Below, piece by piece: positions 1-5,495 of a stretch of 12,127 nt of DNA. The position numbers were made by a program, and so were the translations under genes. How positions within the stretch are numbered: the first letter of the stretch is position 1; each line of letters begins with the position of its first letter. Source of the DNA: Dehalococcoidales bacterium (lineage in GTDB: Bacteria; Chloroflexota; Dehalococcoidia; Dehalococcoidales; UBA2162); contig CP070800.1 of NCBI GenBank assembly GCA_020343555.1, forward strand, positions 1,955,278 through 1,967,404. Reading direction: 5' to 3'. The notes beneath the pieces were generated by a model. The model saw only the letters and a program-made list of their open reading frames with translations. It was not told the DNA's origin and did not search any database.

Positions 1-783
1 ACAGCCGGAAACATCGCTTACAGCCTGGCTTTACTCGGAGAAAAACCCATTATACTCTCAACAATTGGGAGAGACTACCATCGTTACTACGAATGGCTTG
101 AAGAGAACAACATTACCTGTGAGGGGATAAAGATCATCGATCACGAGTTAACTGCATGCGCCTATATTACCACCGACCAGTCAGATAACCAAATAACAGG
201 ATTTAATCCGGGCGCGATGAAACACCGGGCTATCTTCGACCTTGACCGACTCGATCCCAGAGATACCATAGCGATAGTAGCGCCCGGCAACCTCGATGAC
301 ATGATCGGTCTGTGCCAGGAGTATAAATCAAGACATATCAGGTATATCTTCGATCCCGGACAGCAGATAACCAGCTTCGACAAACAATCCATTCTAAAAT
401 GCATTGACGGTGCCTATATCCTGATATCCAACGATTACGAACTTGAAATGATAATGGAGAAGACGGGACTGGATAAAGATGGGCTGCTCAAACTGACCTC
501 CATAATCATCACCACACTCGGTGAAGAAGGTTCGCAAGTATTTACAGCAGATGGTATATCCGAAATACCCACGGTAAAGGTACATAACGCGGTTGATCCT
601 ACAGGTGCCGGTGACAGTTATCGATCAGGACTGATAAAAGGCCTGGTGGAGAATCTTGATACAGAAAAATGCGCGGCGATGGGAAGTGCTTGTGCTTCTT
701 TCGCCGTAGAGTACCTGGGTACTCAGGAACACCATTTCACAATTAAAGAATTTTATAACAGACTTGAGTCGATATCAGAATAG
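1..783 (+). CDS. PfkB-family carbohydrate/nucleoside kinase, 5'-truncated
   Basis: The frame is open from the first base to the TAG at 781-783, giving 260 residues; the start lies outside the window. The family phosphorylates sugars or nucleosides with ATP in the cytoplasm. The first residues, TAGNIAYSLALLG, match the N-terminal PfkB substrate-binding region. Near the C-terminus, DPTGAGDSYRSGL (around residues 199-211 of the visible part) is the PfkB signature 2; the Asp of GAGD (codon 613-615) is the family's catalytic base and the glycines form the anion hole. The segments FDPGQQ and SNDYELEM resemble adenosine-kinase-like PfkB proteins more than ribokinase or fructokinase, so a nucleoside kinase is possible, but substrate cannot be settled from sequence. 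About 30-50 N-terminal residues are probably missing, judged from family length near 300. It converges with msrA. Confidence 0.9.
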   Translation, partial: TAGNIAYSLALLGEKPIILSTIGRDYHRYYEWLEENNITCEGIKIIDHELTACAYITTDQSDNQITGFNPGAMKHRAIFDLDRLDPRDTIAIVAPGNLDDMIGLCQEYKSRHIRYIFDPGQQITSFDKQSILKCIDGAYILISNDYELEMIMEKTGLDKDGLLKLTSIIITTLGEEGSQVFTADGISEIPTVKVHNAVDPTGAGDSYRSGLIKGLVENLDTEKCAAMGSACASFAVEYLGTQEHHFTIKEFYNRLESISE

Positions 784-795
784 TCACTTCCGTTG

Positions 796-827
796 AAAAA
801 AAGCGGAGAGTGATTTTACTCTCCGCT
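796..827 (-). terminator. Intrinsic terminator of msrA
   Basis: Arms 802-811 and 818-827 pair perfectly (AGCGGAGAGT with ACTCTCCGCT, 10 bp) around a 6-nt loop. Read on the minus strand the hairpin is followed by seven T (complement of A796-802), the classic rho-independent layout for msrA, which ends at 855. It sits 18 nt after the kinase stop and may also stop plus-strand transcription, but there is no strong T tract on that side. Confidence 0.85.
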
Positions 828-854
828 ATCGTATATTTCAGGACAGGTAATAGT

Positions 855-1640
855 TTAATTAACATGAACAGGGCAGGCTTGCCGTAATCCCCTTTCAGCT
901 ATCTCCAGCAGGATTTTTTCACCTCTATCGGAAAGACCATAACTCTCAAGTTCCTTTTCAAGATTAACCGGATCACCATACCCACCTGCATATCCGTTCA
1001 ATCTTGCTGCCGTAGTAGAGAATATAAAACCTTCGAAATCATCGTGGTTGCTTAAAGCGTCTTGCAGTAATCTTTCTTCAACCTGAAGATAATATTTCTG
1101 GTGATATAACTCAGCGAGAGTAAATTCTTTATAATGAATGATCTCGGTTAAAACAAGATTCGATCTCCCCTCTAACCGCTTCCGATAGGATTCCTCTGCC
1201 ATCATTTTCTGTTCTTCATCGTGATAGAAAATTATGGAATTGTACTGCCTGGAAAATGGAGAAAGATAGGCAGCATTTGCCGCCCAGAATACGCCCAGCA
1301 ATTCTTCGTAAGACACAATCTCAGGATCAAAGTCTATCTGGATGGTTTCGCTGTGAGTGCCGATGTTACGGTAGGTCGGGTTCGGTTCGGTTCCACCGGC
1401 GTATCCGACACGTGTTCGGATTACCCCGTCCATACTCCCGAAACGGGAGTCAGGTCCCCAGAATCAGCCGAGAGCGAACGTCGCCGTTTTATATCCCTCG
1501 GTCATGTTACTGCTTATCGGATTTACATGTTCCGCCATTATTATTTCCTCCTCAGCCGGAAAATCGATATTATCACATCCATTCGTGGTAAAAATAGAAA
1601 GGACTGATAACAACAAAAACAGAGATAATACTACCCTCAT
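855..1640 (-). CDS. msrA: Peptide methionine-S-sulfoxide reductase MsrA, probable selenoprotein (TGA = Sec)
   Basis: MsrA reduces methionine-S-sulfoxide in proteins. The frame runs from ATG 1640 to 855 (261 residues) with one in-frame TGA at 1464-1466. The context is ALG-[TGA]-FWGPDS, so TGA falls exactly on the catalytic Cys of the GCFWG motif. Downstream, conserved MsrA landmarks stay in frame: RVGYAGGTEPNPTY, HSETIQIDFDP with the acid Glu (about residue 98), SRQYNSIIFYHDEEQK and LYHQKYY. I therefore read TGA as selenocysteine (Sec59). Cys256, in the C-terminal QACPVHVN, is a candidate resolving cysteine. ATG 1640 is chosen because AGGAG (1648-1652) lies 7 nt upstream; a GTG at 1646 is too close to it. 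Residues 1-22 look like a signal peptide ending TTNGC, a weak lipobox. A second start at ATG 1538, with its own AGGAGG, would give a 227-residue cytoplasmic form (Sec25). Calling stops naively splits the gene into two ORFs. A pseudogene or sequencing error is the main alternative, but less likely. Confidence 0.88.
1434..1450 (-). promoter_or_regulatory. Candidate bacterial SECIS hairpin in msrA
   Basis: On the msrA strand, ACTCCCG (1450-1444) pairs perfectly with CGGGAGT (1440-1434) around TTT. The hairpin begins 13 nt after the TGA. If the top C-G pair opens, a 6-bp stem carries a GUUUC loop with G in first place, about 19 nt from the TGA. Bacterial SECIS elements lie within the coding region just after UGA, with a small apical loop that usually has G in its first two positions, and this one fits. 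No T tract follows, so it is not a terminator. SelB binding is inferred. Confidence 0.7.
1464..1466 (-). other. In-frame TGA, probable selenocysteine codon of msrA
   Basis: The codon reads TGA on the minus strand, with GGC (Gly) before it and TTC TGG GGA (Phe-Trp-Gly) after it. In MsrA the motif is G-C-F-W-G, and selenocysteine versions at this cysteine are known from algae and some anaerobic bacteria. No frameshift is needed: residues on both sides are recognisable MsrA in one frame. Decoding would need SelA, SelB, SelD and the Sec tRNA, none of which lies in this window. Confidence 0.82.
1547..1552 (-). promoter_or_regulatory. Internal ribosome binding site for a short MsrA form
   Basis: AGGAGG on the minus strand lies 8 nt before the in-frame ATG at 1538. 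It is encoded within the Ala-Glu-Glu-Glu codons of the longer form and is a better SD match than the AGGAG before ATG 1640. It could start a form lacking the signal peptide, or be the only true start if the upstream segment is not translated. Confidence 0.55.
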
Positions 1641-1704
1641 TACCACTCTCCTCTACCCTACTCTCATCTCCTACTATTATCATACGCCAAAATCGATTTA
1701 AGGT

Positions 1705-1722
1705 ATGTGATTAAGGTCATAA
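1705..1722. promoter_or_regulatory. Imperfect Crp/Fnr-like operator between msrA and flavodoxin gene
   Basis: ATGTGA-TTAAGG-TCATAA resembles the Crp consensus TGTGA-N6-TCACA, with the left half perfect and the right half TCATA. It is centred about 63 bp upstream of the predicted start of flavodoxin transcription, near the class I activator position. It also lies upstream of msrA. The match is modest and could be chance; the perfect site at katG makes it worth listing. Confidence 0.3.
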
Positions 1723-1741
1723 GGTTGTTTTTCTGAAAGTA

Positions 1742-1770
1742 TTGTTCGAGTAGAATGCTTCATGTACACT
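1742..1770 (+). promoter_or_regulatory. Possible sigma70 promoter of the flavodoxin-like gene
   Basis: TTGTTC (1742-1747), a 17-nt spacer and TACACT (1765-1770) form a moderate promoter, with transcription predicted near 1777 and a leader of about 19 nt containing the SD. Match to consensus is partial in both boxes. Confidence 0.4.
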
Positions 1771-1795
1771 GTAGGTACCTTACCGGAGGTGAACA

Positions 1796-2239
1796 ATGAA
1801 AGTATTAGTAGTATATGATTCTGTCTACGGTAACACGGAGGAAATCGCTCAATCTATGGGGAAAGCGATTGGCGACGATGCGAAGGTAGTAAAGGCAGAG
1901 AATGCAGGACCTGCCGACCTGGAATCGGTCGAACTCCTTATCGCTGGTGCGCCCACATATGGCGGCAGACCTACTCCGAAAATGAAAGAGTTCCTTGATA
2001 ATATCAGATCAACTTCACTTCAGAATGTTAAAGTAGCTGCATTCGATACCAGATTTCCGGCGACCTGGGTGAAAATCTTCGGTTTTGCCGCAGGAAAGAT
2101 AGAAAAGCAGTTAAAATCACAGGGTGGCAAATCCATTATCAAACCGGAAGGATTCTTCGTTTCAGGAACGAAAGGTCCTCTGGTGGAGGGTGAACTCGAA
2201 CGGGCGGCTCGATGGGGACAGGATATTATCGGTAAATAA
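1796..2239 (+). CDS. Flavodoxin-like FMN-binding protein
   Basis: This 147-residue protein has a flavodoxin fold. Residues 2-7 (KVLVVY) form the first strand and SVYGNT (9-14) the FMN-phosphate loop, where family members often have (S/T)-x-(T/Y)-G-N-T. A second FMN loop lies at about 51-58 (GAPTYGGR), after the strand VELLIAG. The C-terminal part, GFFVSGTKGPLVEGELERA, is typical of small stand-alone flavodoxin-domain proteins. It would be a cytoplasmic one- or two-electron carrier or an FMN-dependent redox enzyme; its partner is unknown. The start is fixed by GGAGG (1785-1789), 6 nt before ATG. It is transcribed away from msrA and converges with the stress-protein gene. It is not clearly a classical long-chain flavodoxin, and the partner reductase is not in view. 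Confidence 0.85.
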   Translation: MKVLVVYDSVYGNTEEIAQSMGKAIGDDAKVVKAENAGPADLESVELLIAGAPTYGGRPTPKMKEFLDNIRSTSLQNVKVAAFDTRFPATWVKIFGFAAGKIEKQLKSQGGKSIIKPEGFFVSGTKGPLVEGELERAARWGQDIIGK

Positions 2240-2291
2240 TCACTAGCTATTGAACGGTCAGATAATGGGTATAAGAAGTAGTCAAGCTTGT

Positions 2292-2768
2292 TTATTTTTT
2301 CTTCGGTCTTAATACCAGCACTGGTACGGAAGAAGTCCTGAGAATCTCGTCCGTAACACTTCCCATAATTGCTCTTTTCAACCAGCCCCTGTTATTGGCA
2401 TTCATGACAATTAGATCGATATTTTCTTCCGTGCAACATTGCTTGATAGAATCAGCCGGATCACCTACCATCACTCTGAACGACCCCTCAACACCATTAT
2501 CACTCACCGTCTTCAATTTATCCCGCAGGTATTTCCTCACACGCGTCATCGTCCTTTTATCCCGCCTGTCTGCTTCCTTGAGAAAATCCTGCTTGATTAT
2601 TGGTCCTCCGCTGGCAGGAGAGTTCCACGCCATCTCCAGCATCGATAGAGTAACAACCCGTAATATCAGAATACTCGAGTTAAAACATTTTGCCGTGTCT
2701 ATAGCATAATCCAAGGCTTTCAATGACTTTCTTGAACCATCCATCGGGACGAGTATCTTGTCTACCAC
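2292..2768 (-). CDS. Universal stress protein (UspA family) with altered nucleotide-binding loop
   Basis: This 158-residue single-domain protein opens with KILVPMDGSRKSLKALDYA, the family's first strand with its ATP-contacting Asp, and ends with GSVTDEILRTSSVPVLVLRP, the usual last helix and strand. UspA proteins are cytoplasmic dimers tied to stress survival; some bind ATP through G-2x-G-9x-G-S. Here that motif reads N123-2x-N126-9x-G136-S137, so both first glycines are replaced by asparagine, and ATP binding is doubtful or changed. The start is a GTG at 2768, supported by AGGAGG (2777-2782) 8 nt upstream. The gene has its own consensus-like promoter and appears monocistronic. Confidence 0.92.
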   Translation of the reverse strand: MVDKILVPMDGSRKSLKALDYAIDTAKCFNSSILILRVVTLSMLEMAWNSPASGGPIIKQDFLKEADRRDKRTMTRVRKYLRDKLKTVSDNGVEGSFRVMVGDPADSIKQCCTEENIDLIVMNANNRGWLKRAIMGSVTDEILRTSSVPVLVLRPKKK

Positions 2769-2810
2769 AGGTATAACCTCCTGTTATTTCACTTTATCCT
2801 TTTGCCTGCC

Positions 2811-2839
2811 ATTATAGTTACCTGTTAATCTATAGTCAA
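2811..2839 (-). promoter_or_regulatory. Sigma70 promoter of the universal stress gene
   Basis: On the minus strand TTGACT (2839-2834), exactly 17 nt, then TATAAT (2816-2811) form a near-consensus promoter. Transcription should start near 2804, giving a leader of about 35 nt that includes the AGGAGG. Confidence 0.8.
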
Positions 2840-2938
2840 TTATCTTACAATTAGAAATCTTCTGTGTCTTTTAACGTGATGGAAAGAAAGGTGTAGAGTT
2901 GAAAACACTAATCCAACAATTCAACAAGGAGAGGTAAG

Positions 2939-3100
2939 ATGGCCAAAGATAAAATCAGAGAAATCGAGGGGAAAATTACGGATTTGAAGTCAAGATGGCC
3001 ACCACATTCTGTACCGCCGTCCATGTGGATGGAACTCGAAGAACTGGAAGAAAAGCTTGAATCCGCCAGGCAAGAATTATCGGGCAAACAGGAAGATTGA
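2939..3100 (+). CDS. 53-residue coiled-coil microprotein with RWPPHSVPPSM core
   Basis: ATG at 2939 follows AAGGAG (2926-2931) by 7 nt, a strong ribosome binding site, and the frame ends at TGA 3098-3100. The protein has two charged amphipathic helices, about residues 3-18 and 30-48 (rich in Glu, Lys, Leu and Arg), joined by a proline-rich turn, SRWPPHSVPPSMW. That layout looks like a helical hairpin. I have an impression that small proteins with a similar RWPxHSxxPxM core occur in anaerobic bacteria and archaea, sometimes mislabelled histidine kinase, but I cannot confirm it. No signal peptide, transmembrane segment or cysteine is present. It stands alone between the divergent stress-protein gene and the end of htpX, and its function is unknown. 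Codon use looks normal and the SD is strong, so I consider it a real gene. Confidence 0.75.
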   Translation: MAKDKIREIEGKITDLKSRWPPHSVPPSMWMELEELEEKLESARQELSGKQED

Positions 3101-3174
3101 CCAAGAATATATCTTAAGTATTGGATTAGTTATTCTTAATAGTGTAGCTTTATACCTTAAAGCAAAGTAGTGAT

Positions 3175-4377
3175 CTATGCTGTGTGTCTTCTGCCGCAGC
3201 GTGGACAAGTGAGTCTCCCCTTAGTAAATCCTGGCGGTAGTTTCAACTTGGCACCACAATCACAATCAAGAGTTTTATATCCACCCAGTTTTTCCAGTAC
3301 GGTAGATGTCTCTCGTATCCGTTGCTTTTCATCGAGATCATCAACTGTTGAACCAGAAGTATGACGAGATAATGGCACACTTTCACCGACCAGTCCTGCG
3401 GCAGGGATAACGCCGCTACGACCGTGATGAACCTCTCGGTACGCTTGATCATAATTTATATAAGTGGCTCCTGCCATTTTCCGTAGAATATTGATCCTTT
3501 CTGTCAATGGAGGATGAGTACTGGAGAGGTTACTGAACTGTATCCCCTGTTTACGGAATGGATTCACGATGTACATCGGAGCAGTAGCCTTGTTTGCTGA
3601 TTGTAGTTGACCGGTAGATTTTCCGAGTTTTTCCAACGCCGATGCCAATCCTTCGGGATACCGGGTGTACAAAGCAGAGGATGCATCAGCAAGATATTCC
3701 CGCTTTCTGGATATAGCAAAGTAAATAAGCTGAGCAAGAATCGGCGCCAGTATCGCCAGAGCAATCGCCACTATCATGATGATAAGCTGCGCCTGGCCAC
3801 CACCTCCACGTGATGAGCTCCTGGAACGTCCCCCACCACTGAATAACATAATACGTGAACCGTACCATGCCAGGATAACAATAGTACCTAGCAGGACACT
3901 GGTCATTGCCATCAGCAGCACATCACGGTTTTTAATATGCGCTATTTCGTGTGCAATGACTCCCTGGAGTTCATCTCTGTTCAGTTTATTCAGCAGACCA
4001 GAGGTTATAGCTACAGAAGCCCGTTTCGGATCTCTGCCGGTCGCGAAAGCGTTTAACGCAGGATCATCTATTATATAGACACTAGGCATCTGTTCCAGAC
4101 CTGAGGCTATCTTCATCTCCTCGACAATGTTATACAGTCTTGGGTGGTCATCCGGACCGATCTTCCTTGCTTTTGCCAATGTTAAAAGTATGCTGTCTCC
4201 CTGGAAGTATCCTACCAGACTCATTATTATCCAGATTATCCCGGCTATTGCCAGTCCACCGACCGCACTGTCCATAAAAGCATAGCCCAGCAGCCAGCCG
4301 ATCGCCAGGAGTATCAATCCCATTGCAATCACCAGGACTACCGACCTTCTTCTGTTAGATCGTATCTGCTCCCACAT
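3175..4377 (-). CDS. htpX: HtpX-like membrane zinc metalloprotease (M48) with C-terminal zinc ribbon
   Basis: HtpX proteases degrade damaged or misfolded membrane proteins. This 400-residue protein has membrane segments at about 13-35, 39-57, 153-175 and 197-222. The zinc site is H143-E144-I-A-H147 with E227 (REYLAD) as third ligand. A Gly/Ser/Arg-rich linker (about 181-195) lies between the third and fourth segments. THPPLTERI (287-295) is the conserved HtpX/M48B end motif. Family members are usually near 290 residues; here about 100 are added, ending in a zinc ribbon with C372-x-C374 and C391-x2-C394. The ATG at 4377 lies 17 nt after the lemA stop and has only a weak SD, so translation is probably coupled to lemA. 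The lemA-htpX pair is a common arrangement. Confidence 0.93.
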   Translation of the reverse strand: MWEQIRSNRRRSVVLVIAMGLILLAIGWLLGYAFMDSAVGGLAIAGIIWIIMSLVGYFQGDSILLTLAKARKIGPDDHPRLYNIVEEMKIASGLEQMPSVYIIDDPALNAFATGRDPKRASVAITSGLLNKLNRDELQGVIAHEIAHIKNRDVLLMAMTSVLLGTIVILAWYGSRIMLFSGGGRSRSSSRGGGGQAQLIIMIVAIALAILAPILAQLIYFAISRKREYLADASSALYTRYPEGLASALEKLGKSTGQLQSANKATAPMYIVNPFRKQGIQFSNLSSTHPPLTERINILRKMAGATYINYDQAYREVHHGRSGVIPAAGLVGESVPLSRHTSGSTVDDLDEKQRIRETSTVLEKLGGYKTLDCDCGAKLKLPPGFTKGRLTCPRCGRRHTA

Positions 4378-4394
4378 ATAAATAACTCTCTAGA

Positions 4395-4961
4395 TTAACT
4401 AAAGCTGACCTTCGGAGCTTCTCGTTCCGCAGCCACTTCAACCTCGAAGAATTCGCTGGCTTTAAAGCCTGTCATATTTGCCACGAAGTTCGACGGGAAC
4501 ATCTCGGTCTTGTTGTTATACCTGAGTACTGAGTCATTATAATACTGACGGGAAAAACTTATCTTGTTTTCCGTCGAGGTTAATTCTTCCTGTAATGCGA
4601 GAAAATTCTGGTTGGCCTTCAGATCAGGATAGGCTTCCACGGTTACCAGCAGACGTGACAGAGCCTGGCTGAGTTCACCTTCAGCTTTTGCCCGTTCTCC
4701 CGCACCGGCAGAATCTGATATCTGCTGTGCCATGTTACGAGCATTCGTAACGGCTTCCAGTGTTTCACGCTCATGAGTCATGTAACCCTTAACCGTCTCG
4801 ATCAGGTTGGGGATAAGGTCATAACGGCGTTTTAACTGGACATCTATCTGCGCCCAGGCATTTTTAACTTCATTGCGAAGTCGTACAAGACCATTGTATA
4901 TACCGATTATCCAGAATACAGCAATTACCAATAATCCCAGTATTACCCATACCGCTATCAT
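4395..4961 (-). CDS. lemA: LemA family membrane-anchored protein
   Basis: This 188-residue protein has one N-terminal transmembrane segment (about residues 3-22), then the LemA hallmark NEVKNAWAQIDVQLKRRYDLIPNLI in two adjoining pieces (about 30-54), followed by long helices including YPDLKANQNFLALQEEL. The family folds as an extended helical bundle at the inner membrane; its molecular role is unclear, and it often occurs beside HtpX. The start at ATG 4961 is supported by AAGGAGGT about 9 nt upstream. It is the third gene of a four-gene operon, 42 nt after the zinc-ribbon gene. Confidence 0.93.
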   Translation of the reverse strand: MIAVWVILGLLVIAVFWIIGIYNGLVRLRNEVKNAWAQIDVQLKRRYDLIPNLIETVKGYMTHERETLEAVTNARNMAQQISDSAGAGERAKAEGELSQALSRLLVTVEAYPDLKANQNFLALQEELTSTENKISFSRQYYNDSVLRYNNKTEMFPSNFVANMTGFKASEFFEVEVAAEREAPKVSFS

Positions 4962-5003
4962 TACTCCGCACCTCCTTAAGGTTTATCATGTACTTTATGT
5001 GAA

Positions 5004-5495
5004 TTATTCAGGTGTCCCGAAAAATTCTTCAAGGAATCCTACCGCCGGATTTTCCGGGTGACCTACCATCCCGGAACTGAACTGGTTACTGAGCTGAACC
5101 ACCTCTCCCCCGTCGAACCACAAGCCATGCCCTCTGTCACAATTGTCTATCAGTACTTCCGGTTCTTTCCCGACGTCTTTTTTGTCCATCTTCTTCCCGC
5201 ATATTGGGCATTTTCTCTTTTTCTCATTAGTCTTCGCATCAGGAGAATTTCTCATTTCTTCGAGAAATTCATTAATACCTTCGGCCTGGTGAATTTTCAG
5301 CATTAACTCCAGTTCACCGGAATCGAACCACACGCCTTTACATTCAGCACACATATCCAGTTCGATATCATGGTACTCCACGACAATCATATCCGCCCTG
5401 CATACCGGACAAATCACAGTTATACCCCTTACGTGTGTATTTAAATAAGTGTATGTTTTAGGCTTCAAGGTGTCAATAGGCTGTACTATCTTCAT
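5004..5495 (-). CDS. Double zf-TFIIB zinc-ribbon protein
   Basis: This 163-residue protein has two copies of a TFIIB-like zinc ribbon. The first uses C29-x2-C32 and C49-x2-C52, followed by GVWFDSGEL. The second uses C96-x2-C99 and C119-x3-H123, followed by GLWFDGGEV, so its last ligand is histidine. The pattern CPxC...C..C.G.WFD.GE is typical of bacterial zf-TFIIB proteins, whose function is unknown. The ATG at 5495 overlaps the upstream stop as ATGA, which suggests translational coupling, but its SD is poor. A GTG at 5417 (Val27, just before ICPVC) has GGGG upstream and would start where many family members start; the first 26 residues show no recognisable domain. Either start keeps both ribbons. 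It shares the operon with lemA and htpX, and htpX also ends in a zinc ribbon. Confidence 0.85.
   Translation of the reverse strand: MKIVQPIDTLKPKTYTYLNTHVRGITVICPVCRADMIVVEYHDIELDMCAECKGVWFDSGELELMLKIHQAEGINEFLEEMRNSPDAKTNEKKRKCPICGKKMDKKDVGKEPEVLIDNCDRGHGLWFDGGEVVQLSNQFSSGMVGHPENPAVGFLEEFFGTPE

Noticed and set aside
855..1433. Headless MsrA starting at ATG 1433 as a complete gene
   Set aside because: It lacks the GCFWG active site and an SD; the frame continues upstream through one TGA into matching MsrA sequence.
1434..1450. Hairpin in msrA as an internal terminator
   Set aside because: No T tract follows on either strand, and its place after TGA fits a SECIS better.
1221..1607. Plus-strand ORFs opposite msrA
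   Set aside because: Composition is Arg/Ser-rich and shadow-like, with no SD; the opposite strand carries clear MsrA sequence.
855..1640. msrA as a pseudogene
   Set aside because: There is one recodable TGA at the catalytic position, no frameshift, intact conserved motifs, a terminator and good start sites.
3103..3163. Inverted repeats after the microprotein (AAGAATA/TATTCTT and GCTTTA/TAAAGC)
   Set aside because: They are AT-rich and short, with a long loop or no T tract; too weak to call a terminator.
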